Source: Chlorophyllum brunneum (taxonomy: Eukaryota > Basidiomycota > Agaricomycetes > Agaricales > Agaricaceae). From it: 64,000 bases of DNA. Location: NCBI GenBank assembly GCA_963576785.1, contig OY756150.1:1860001-1924000 (forward strand), read 5' to 3'. The notes beneath the pieces are model-generated. The model was not told the DNA's origin and ran no database searches. It saw only the letters and a list, made by a program, of their open reading frames with translations. Made by a program: the position numbers and the translations under genes. Shown one piece after another: positions 56,701 to 64,000 of the stretch. Position 1 is the first letter of the stretch. Every line of letters begins with the position of its first letter.

Positions 56701-57440
56701 ATCGCCGAGACAAAGAGGAGGTCAATGACGGTATCTGGAAGGTTGGGATCCGCAGCGTAGCACGTCGGAATGGCCACAGTCGGAGTTGTCCTCACAAGGT
56801 TGAGGGCTTCAGCGATCATGAGCAGCCGGTCCGCACTTGGCGGGTGTTGCACCGTCGAAGGGTCCCATAGCTCAGATCTTATGTTGATGTCGCCACCCAT
56901 CAGTACAAATGGTGGCAGATCGAAAAGCCGCTCCTCGAGGAAATGGAGCGCGGTGTTGCGACTGTCATTGTAGACGTTGAGCAGAAGCAGTTCTTCTCCT
57001 CCTGCATACAAGGATATACACAGGAGGTCTCGATGTTCAATGATGTCCCATCGAACGGATGGTCGGAGTTTTGCGAGCCTCTTATGGGCGAAGGCCAAGA
57101 CTCATGGTATAGTGTGGTGGCTGAGGTCAACTGTGCATTCAGGGAACCGCTGGCGTCCAACTTGGAGGACTTCTTCGGCAGGGGGGGGATAGGAGAGGAG
57201 TATCCAGTCGGGATGGACTGGGCCTCCTACAAGTGGGACTCCGTTACTGGAGACAGGGGAAGGGATGTTGCGGAGATATCTCCACGGGGGTTCTTGTATG
57301 AGGAAGAGGTCGACGTCACCTCTGCGTGCGAGGACTGTCTCCATCACTCCGTACGATCTTCCAACGTTGTGCGAGCAGACCTTCAACTCCCTCAGTAGTG
57401 AGCGAGGAGGCCCGTCTTGTGTGTTGGGTGTGTAATTCAT
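53758..57440 (-). pseudogene. LINE-3 ORF2
   Basis: ATG 57440 overlaps the ORF1 stop (ATGA). The endonuclease is complete apart from a TGA near 57100. It includes MGGDINIRSELWD and NSDHTPLLINI. Around 56050 about 0.36 kb of RT is missing relative to LINE-2 and the frame shifts. RT resumes (FVDDSTLVAQS), then RNase H (IIIGTDGSVHSNPNP). A TGA near 54160 lies where LINE-2 has CAA (HLPVQANG). The last part with HILYRCQNFDHH continues to 53758. Confidence 0.88.
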
Positions 57441-59560
57441 TTGGGGGGGTTGGCCTGGCTTCGACCAGCTGGGGAAGAGGAGGGAGGGGCGAGCGGGACT
57501 CCCTTGTTGGCCCTAAGCTCGAGGGCTTTGTTGGCATGCCAGTCGTGGTCAAAACACTTCTTCCAGAATAGGCACTTGTGGTCGGTGGCGAGGTGCTCCT
57601 TGCCACAGTTGGGACACGATGCCTTGTGAGGGCAAGGTTCCCCGGTGGGGGTGGCCGCGATTGGCAGGTCAGCCTTGTCGTTGCCCTTGCAGCAGCTGGC
57701 AAAGGAGCGGTGGTTGACGGTGGAGTGGGGGCCCTTACAGTGCACGCATGTGAAGAGTCTTGCCCGGCATCGAACGAGGGGGTGGCCCCACCTGCAGCAC
57801 TTGCCGCAGAATGGGACACCCGGGTTGGCATTGGCCTTCCTGATATGGAAGAGTCCGCCGTAGATGTTGAGGAACTTGTCCTCAATCTTGTTGACGTTGG
57901 ACCCCGCCTTAGAGTCCCATATCTCGAACCAGACTGTGCAGGTGTCCGAGTGTTTGGAGTTTCGTCGCACCCTAGGGGGTGACACGAGCTGGATGGCATC
58001 CGAGTGGATCGAACTGCGGATGCTGGTGGTGACGTTGTCGGCCGTCAGGACCTGGCCACGGGGGGTGACGTAAGATACATCCATGATCTTCACGAACAAC
58101 TTCGACTTCGGGAGGGAGGCTTCGCCCGTGGTGGTTCCCTCGAATTTGTCTTTGAGCCAGGCCTTGATGGCGTCTAGCTCAGTCGGGGTCAAGACCTCCG
58201 AGGTGTGGACCATGAGGCCCAACTTACCCTGCAAGGCGGCAATGACCCGGGCTTTTGACTTCCCCGCGATGAGGCAGGCATTGAGGGAGTCGATGATGGT
58301 GCCGAAGTTGGGAGACGTTGGGCCAGTTAGGAGGGGGATGATCACCTGCTTGCGCGAGGGACCATTGAGTGTTGAGCGGATGGTGGCCACCTTTCTGGTC
58401 GGCCTTTTGTCTGCGGGGGGGGAGGGGGAGAAGGCGGCGTCATACATAGCCACAACCTTCTCGTGCGATAGCTCCGGGAACTTGCTGGCGAGTTCCAGGA
58501 GCTTGAGGGGGTCCCGCCCAGTGACGGTGGGAGGGGGTTTCTTACCCCCGGCTGCAGCGGCAGCGTAGGAGGACTTGGCCTGGGGGGCCGGGGCCTTGGG
58601 GGTCGGAGCGGTTTTGGGGGCTGGCACGGTCTTGGGCGGGCCAGCGGGAGGGGTGGTGTCCGGGGCTTTCGGAGCTTCAGGCTAGGCGGCCTTGGTGCGT
58701 CGTGCCTTGGATGGCTTCTTTCTTGAGACAGTTTGGAACTCTGTCTCGGTGGTCATCTGGACATCCTCATCAGGGACGTCTAATTTGGTCTTGACATCTT
58801 CGGTGATGCCCGGTGTGATAATCTGTTCGATAACGTCCATGCGGATGTCGCCAGGTTTACGCACGGGTCCCGCGGGGCCCCGTCGCAGGGGGGAGAGGTC
58901 GGGCTGGGGGGTTTCCTCAGCACGAATGATGATCTTACTGAAGTTGACGCCAAGCCAACCATGGAGATCGTTTTTCTCTTCGTCAACGGCCACCTTGAGC
59001 CATCCCGCCTTCATCAAGGTACCCGTAAGTTCTACGAAGGCACGCCCGAAAGCAAGCCCATCGTCACTGCTCATATTGAATGTGCTGCAGGCCTTGACCT
59101 ACTCAGAGATCTTGCTGACCTCCAGAACAGCCACGTCATAGAATTCCTTGGGGTTCTCCCGGTCATCGTTGTCGTCATCCGCCTTTTTTGGGGCCAGTTC
59201 CTCCTCCACCTGCTCGGCCCAGTCCTTGTCCTTTCCAGCTTTGCTGGAGTAGTAGTGATCGCCCTCCTTCCTTGGGCGCTTGGAGGACCTGTGTGGGGTC
59301 TTCGCCGTGGTGCCAGCCGGGGGAACCACGGGGGAGGGTGGAGTGGTCGGAACGGCCACAGGGGTGGTAGCGGTCGATCCACCTAAGGGGCAAGGGCCAG
59401 CAGCGGCTGACATCCTGGTGAGCAGGATGCCAGGGGGGAGCGGAGCCATAGAGGCCGCAAAGAGGGAGGGGGCGGGGACACGTGGTGAGTACCCGAAGAC
59501 ATCCTCCTCACTATCAGACACAGGGTCTCTGCGAGAGAGATCGGAGTACAAAGCAGGCAT
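57437..59560 (-). pseudogene. LINE-3 ORF1
   Basis: From ATG 59560 (MPALYSDLSRRD) the frame is intact except for TAG near 59097 (Trp in LINE-1) and TAG near 58682 (Trp in LINE-2). Three Cys/His clusters, CGKCCRWGH, CVHCKGPH and CPNCGKEH with CLFWKKCFDHDWH, form a nucleic-acid-binding tail. The core LNGPSRKQVIIPLLTGPTSPNFG is shared with the other copies. Confidence 0.88.
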
Positions 59561-59645
59561 GATATTATCCTAGTACTTGTACTCTCAACCGTGTAATCGA
59601 CTTTTTTACAAATCGATGATGGTGGTAAGAGTCAAAGAAGGGATG

Positions 59646-60183
59646 CTTCATCCAGGACTTGTCGTGGAACCAGAGTCAATACCCATACGTCGCAACAGGC
59701 ATGATGCACGAGTGGTACAGTAGCCTCTTGTTGCTAGGGGACAATCCTTTTGCTGAGTTCCCTAGCATCTTCATTGCCTTGACCGTTGAGATGGCCTTGG
59801 CGGCATAGTACCGTACATGTTCCTTGAAGGTGAGTGTCTGGTCGAAGTAGAATCTGAGATATCGCCAGTGTGCCTTTGGTTTGAGTAGTGTATGACCCGT
59901 GAATGGAGGTGATCCCAAGTCAATGGAGGGGTTGGTGTCCTGCCTCACACGGGTGAAGTGAAAGACCTCAGACTTGCTGTGTTCGATTGCAAGGCCAAAC
60001 TCGCCCATAAGCCACTCCATTTCGTGGTACATGTGTTGGAGTATTTTGACATTGCATTCAAGGGAGGGGGACTGGGCAATCAGAGTGCCGTCGTCAATGA
60101 AGGAGAGGACATCAAAGTCCCATCGGTAGTGGTGTTCCTCCATATGTGCGTCAAAGATATGGAGGAGGGGTGCGAGGTATAGG
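59646..60183 (-). mobile_element. LINE-2 inverted segment, proximal part
   Basis: Minus-strand reading gives YLAPLLHIFDAHMEEHH, LSFIDDGTLIAQSPS and KRLLYHSCIMPVATYGY. This directly follows the RT part that ends at 52543. The inversion endpoint is at about 60183/60184. Confidence 0.88.
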
Positions 60184-60849
60184 AAGGCACTCCTGACCTG
60201 GTTCAGCAAATCTGGCCAGCACCACCTTTCCTTCTACCACACTCCATCTAAATACAAATGCGGGTTGCAGAAAGCCACTCACAACTGGATTCAAACAGTC
60301 ACCTGGCCGAACCAAGGTCGAAACCACCGGGTCCCCAACTCGATCGACTACCTCCGAAAGAAGTCCGCTGAACGTGCCATTCACACATGGCAAGCCATGT
60401 TTGGCTTCAAATCCTACAGCAGTAGCTCCTTCCTCCACCTTCCGGTGCAAGCGAATGGAGCCTCTGCTCTACCGTTGCACATCAAGTCCGGTCCCTGGAT
60501 ACGAGAATGCGGATACCAGCCACAGCTCTTTGCAAGAGCTTGTCACACCATACTCTGCCATGCCCCGATTGAAGAGTACCGCCTAAGGTTCTTCCCTAAC
60601 GAGGACCTGGCCTGCCACCACTATGACAATCAGATGGTTCAAACCAGGTCGCATGTCCTATTTCGGTGCCAGAGCTTCGACCACCGCTTTGGCGTTGGCA
60701 CGATCAAGGAGTTCACCAACTTCTTGCACCGCAGTCCCTCTGCGTTCACCTTCCCCCCTGAAGTTGAACGCCCTCATATCCATGCCAGGTCAATCCCCCC
60801 GCCACGTCATCATCAAGCCCGTCAGAGGTTCGGGTCGGCTCTGGTTTGA
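60184..60849 (+). pseudogene. LINE-2 ORF2, 3' end
   Basis: Plus-strand reading resumes in RNase H (HNWIQTVTWPNQGRNHRVPNS) and continues through FLHLPVQANG without the TGA found in the other two copies. It then reads CHHYDNQMVQTRSHVLFRCQ, a Cys/His motif usual after RNase H in such LINEs, and ends at 60849. The rest to 61284 is 3' UTR with the conserved TCGAGCACC block and an A-rich tail. Confidence 0.8.
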
Positions 60850-61479
60850 TTCCTTTCTCTCTCTCTTTTTCTTTTGCTCTCATGGTTATGGATTTTGCTT
60901 CATTTCTCTATCTTTCCCTCCCTTGCTAGTATACTATTTATATAGTCTTCTTTTCTTCTCCCATCATTCCCGTGGTATGGGGCTAAAGAACCCTCCCACA
61001 CGCTAGTACCATTTGCTGTTCCCCCTTGTGATTGCGAGTAGATAGCTCTCTTTCTATCTCTTTCTCTCTCTCTCTCACCCTCTCTCTCAGGACAATGTTG
61101 GTACCAAACACCTCTCTAGTGTATGCACTAGATGGCGTCGAGTCTCACGGGGTTAGTTTAATTTCCCCTCTCTGAACACTTTGTACGAGTATGCTTTTTG
61201 TATGTATGTACATGTGGACTGCGATCGAGCACCACTATATAAATTGATGATTTAAAAAAAATAAAAATAAAAAATAAAAAAAAAACAAGGATTGGATGAA
61301 CCAAAAAAGCTGGTATATCATGTGACCATCTTAAGTTGTTACATTCCCACTATCCAATTTAATTCAGGAGCTCTCCTCACGATCCTCAATGTCCCAAGTT
61401 TCTGACCCCAGTGAAAATACTGTATACAGCACAAAGCCCACACCCACACTCATTGTCTGATATCCTCTCCAGTGTCACA

Positions 61480-61815
61480 ATGCCCAAATATACTGGCTAT
61501 CTTATCCTTGATCCTCCTCTTTTCACCTGGTTAAAGAAACACAAGTATGAAAAGCCACCTAACATCAAAATTATGGCCTGCTTCACAGAGGTACTCGAGA
61601 AAATGGGTATGATGCCTGACCACCTCTGTTACATCCTTCCTATTCTCCATCAAGACATGGTCTCAATACTATTAACTTGTGTTGTGCTGCAGAATGATTA
61701 TGGCAGGGTTTGGATGATGGAGACGGAGTCCAACAGACAAGTCAAGAAGCTTCTCCTGGAGACTTCTGGATTGAAGGATGAGGACTGGGTGACATGTCAG
61801 GTTCCCCGGGTATAG
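61480..61815 (+). CDS. Small protein, pair C
   Basis: A 111-residue frame from ATG 61480 begins MPKYTGYLILDPPLFTWLKK. It has a helix MACFTEVLEKMG, a strand LTCVVLQND and a C-terminal LETSGLKDEDWV. The overall plan (short N-terminal GY motif, late VVL strand, charged tail) parallels the small proteins of pairs A and B, but identity is low. It is divergent from the PD-type pseudogene at 47635-47043 once LINE-2 is removed. It has no stops although its partner is broken. Function is unknown. Confidence 0.55.
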   Translation: MPKYTGYLILDPPLFTWLKKHKYEKPPNIKIMACFTEVLEKMGMMPDHLCYILPILHQDMVSILLTCVVLQNDYGRVWMMETESNRQVKKLLLETSGLKDEDWVTCQVPRV

Positions 61816-63060
61816 ATAGGAGATAATGGCAAGAGACATCAGAAATCCTCTGTTGTATTGTTGTGGGTATAGTATGTTGAACAACATCATTATGTATGGA
61901 TACTCATAACATGAATATTTGACTAATACCTTTCTGTCCTCTATATCAGTCCATTGAGAGCTACTTTCACTAATCTACCAATGAGACAACTGCTACTACA
62001 GAAAACCATCATCATTTTGCATCATCATCTTTGACTTCCAAACCTCCTCACTATATACATCAACATTAGACAAATATCATTAACACACCCATTCTACCCT
62101 ACCCCCATATATCCCAAAATCCAAAAGCATGCCCCCATATTCAATTCCTCTCTCTACTCCTCCATTATCAAAAATACCCCAAGCCACACAAAACTCAAAA
62201 CTCAAACTCACCACACCTCATACATTCTCCAGCACAAAAACCATCACATATTACTGGCTATTAATCTTCCCAATACTCACAGAACGGAGTTTTCCCCATC
62301 CTTGATTATGACTGTAAGATGGTATCACTGTTGGCTTTTGATTCCTGAAAAGAAGGTAGGAGTCAAGAAAGTTGAAAGACTTGGTTGATGAGTGTTGACT
62401 TTCAAAGGTGTGGTGGTAAGAGGATACTAATCATGGGTGCAGTTCAATGCCCAAACCAAACGCATGAACGGACATTCAAGAGATAATTTCCTCAAGTCCC
62501 ACAAGCCCCTCCAAAGCTGCATTTTTTAACGCCTCAGATGGTCCATCTTTGAAATACCTCTAACCCCCTGCCATCTCATACGTTCTCTACCAAAAAAAAA
62601 AAACTATCAGCTATCAATGTCAAGAAATACCCGAAAGAAATGAGTGGCTTAGTCAATGAGGAGTTAGCTTTCGAAGCCACTTGTCAGTTGGTAGGAATGA
62701 GACAAAGGTCCCAACGAGCTTGCCACGAGCGCAGTGTAGTGTCCGTTGTATTCACACACCATTCAAGGGACAATTTCCTCAAGTCCATTGAAAGCTGCAC
62801 CTCAGACAGTCCATCTTCGAAATAAAAACATGTTATCATCCTCCCCTCACATGATTACATTAACCCTCAAAAAAAAAAACCCAATCCAAATAAATCCAAT
62901 CCAATCCATCCAATATAAACACATCCACCAAATAACGAAAAAAAAAAAAAAACTACTATACCAGACATATAAAAGAACGAACGACATACAAATGAGCGTG
63001 GGTGGTATATAAAAAATCAATCTGTGCCAATAGTAATAAAAAAAAAAAGATGCAAAGTAC
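61816..63060. repeat. Spacer with degenerate direct duplication
   Basis: No gene was found. Two related segments, about 62391-62555 and 62655-62826, share TTTCCTCAAGTCC, AAAGCTGCA, CCTCAG and GTCCATCTT with the same order and spacing, an old direct duplication. A-rich homopolymers are common in 62866-63050. Confidence 0.5.
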
Positions 63061-64000
63061 TTAGAAAGCTTGACCAATAGGCGTTGTCGGTGATTTAGGC
63101 ATCCCAGGCGTCCTCGACCTCGCTCTAATCCCCAATCCAGCATTCCCATTCATCGCAGCAGCAGACACAGATGCCAACGATGCAGTCGCAAGCGGCATCG
63201 GTGCCCTAATTCGACTCGGACCATTACCACCGTTACCACCCGAACCACTACTCTTCTTATAAGTCATACCCGTCCCCGTCCTCGGTTTCGGCTTGATCAA
63301 TCCACTCGTCGCAGTAATCGGACTCGAAGGCACGGATGTCGCACCACCAGCGGAACCAAATCTAGATATCGACGCCGATAATCCAGGTGCCGATTTCGAA
63401 GGCGTCAATAACGGAGGATGTTGAGGTTGTTTCAAACCTTGCGAAGTCGAGTTTCGAAGCGTAGGCGGAACAACTGGAACAGGAACGGCCGGTCGATCAC
63501 CTCCTCCAATACTCGCCATCCTCTGTGGGAGCTGTAAAGGTCTTACAGGTCCCGGACTCGTCACTCTCGAAAACGTCGGCGTCATGGGCGTACTGGGGAT
63601 ACCCGACGAACTCGCAGAGCCGGCCCTCGACCTCGGAAACGGAATCTTTCCTCCACCCGTCAACGCCGTCCGACTCGGTTGCTTCTTCAAAATCGGTTGA
63701 ATCGGCAACGGCGGTAAACACTTGTCCTTGTCATATCCTCCTCCTCTCTTTCTCGAAATCGTACCGTTGAGTATCCCAACTTCGTCCTGCGGAGTTGATG
63801 GCGAGGGGATGCTCAATGATGAAGCTGTAGACGGCGTGTAAAGCGTATCGTCTGAATTGTGTGACGTAGTTGTCGGCGGTGAGAGTTTCGTCCTCGTCCC
63901 AGATGCGTTCGATCCAACGCTACTCGTACTGATCCTCGACCCGGAGCCTGAACCTGAGCCTGAGCCCGAAGCCGAATGTTTCCCACCACGCCCATGCCAC
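63061..64000 (-). CDS. Ser/Pro/Gly-rich host protein, C-terminal part
   Basis: One minus-strand frame is open from the window edge to TAA 63061-63063, at least 312 residues. It is low-complexity and probably disordered: an SG repeat near the edge, SPSTPQDEVG, a basic patch LKKQPSR, SRAGSASSSGIPSTPMTPTFSRVTSPGP and a C-terminal RARSRTPGMPKSPTTP. The S/TP-rich pattern suggests phosphorylation. No catalytic domain is visible. The start lies beyond the window. The G/C-rich codon use differs from the transposons and fits a host gene. Confidence 0.7.
   Translation of the reverse strand, partial: WHGRGGKHSASGSGSGSGSGSRISTSSVGSNASGTRTKLSPPTTTSHNSDDTLYTPSTASSLSIPSPSTPQDEVGILNGTISRKRGGGYDKDKCLPPLPIQPILKKQPSRTALTGGGKIPFPRSRAGSASSSGIPSTPMTPTFSRVTSPGPVRPLQLPQRMASIGGGDRPAVPVPVVPPTLRNSTSQGLKQPQHPPLLTPSKSAPGLSASISRFGSAGGATSVPSSPITATSGLIKPKPRTGTGMTYKKSSGSGGNGGNGPSRIRAPMPLATASLASVSAAAMNGNAGLGIRARSRTPGMPKSPTTPIGQAF

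Larger units (their letters stand above)
53338..59645 (-). mobile_element. LINE-3 (Tad1-like), best preserved LINE copy
   Basis: The copy is 6.3 kb, flanked by the exact 15-bp duplication CTTCATCCAGGACTT (53323-53337 and 59646-59660). On the plus strand it begins with a long T run. Its start matches LINE-1 and LINE-2. It inserted into the inverted portion of LINE-2. It has an internal RT deletion and a few stops, so it is not autonomous. Confidence 0.93.
48288..61284 (+). mobile_element. LINE-2 (Tad1-like), inverted inside and carrying LINE-3
   Basis: The order is plus-strand 48288-52543, an inverted segment at 52544-53337 and 59646-60183 (split by LINE-3), then plus-strand 60184-61284 with an A-rich tail. 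Removing LINE-3 and re-inverting the middle gives one colinear LINE. It lies between the two genes of pair C. Confidence 0.9.

Noticed and set aside
57316..57999. Long alternative frame over the LINE-3 ORF1 end
   Set aside because: It is Ser/Thr/Pro-rich and shadows the Cys/His-rich tail of ORF1, which is the conserved reading in all three LINEs.
1..64000. tRNA or rRNA genes
   Set aside because: I saw no convincing tRNA arms or rRNA-like conserved blocks by eye; a covariance-model search would be needed to exclude them.

Overview
The window looks like the end of a fungal chromosome, most likely a basidiomycete of the mushroom class (Agaricomycetes). The reasons are a TTAGGG-type telomere tract, short GT-AG introns (one of 49 nt), an exon resembling the basidiomycete DUF6535 family, a DIRS-like tyrosine-recombinase retroelement, Tad1-like LINEs and Ty3/gypsy chromoviruses. 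The species cannot be named from sequence alone. About four fifths of the window is transposable element, most of it stacked by nested insertion.

Layout. Bases 1-348 belong to a different contig, joined by exactly 200 N; they hold a reversed LINE 3' end. A (CCCTAA)n tract at 549-666 is the true left end of the sequence that follows. From 0.67 to 15 kb lies a subtelomeric zone: a Cys/His-rich gene running open into the telomere (667-2105), a palindromic minisatellite (2618-3236), two copies of a divergent gene pair (3676-5102 and 8044-9441, mirror-imaged), two halves of a DIRS-like element (5318-6914 and 11654-12375), a DUF6535 exon, a probable pogo-type transposase tail and a Ty1/copia pol remnant. 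From 15.1 to 28.1 kb a decayed gypsy element (E2) carries an intact gypsy element (E1, 16388-22878) inside its gag gene. From 28.1 to 46.2 kb a truncated gypsy (E3) is split twice: by LINE-1 in its accessory ORF and by another gypsy family (E4, 36326-46081) in its LTR. From 47 to 61.8 kb a third divergent gene pair is split by LINE-2 (48288-61284), which has an internal inversion and carries LINE-3 (53338-59645). The window ends with the 3' part of a Ser/Pro-rich host gene (63061-64000).

The main novelty candidate is the repeated divergent pair: a protein with PD...(E)xK spacing typical of restriction-like nucleases beside a small protein of about 100 residues, seen three times. Two copies are mirror images; one nuclease gene carries an in-frame TGA and another is a pseudogene. 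Function is unknown. Secondary findings are features of the elements themselves: self-priming primer sites in both gypsy families, conserved accessory ORFs after pol (one running into the 3' LTR), ATGA stop-start overlaps in three unrelated retroelement types, and nonsense mutations dominated by C-to-T or G-to-A changes.

E1 is the only element that looks complete and recent: matching 300-bp LTRs, a perfect 5-bp target duplication and open gag, pol and accessory ORFs. All other elements show stops, frameshifts or truncation.
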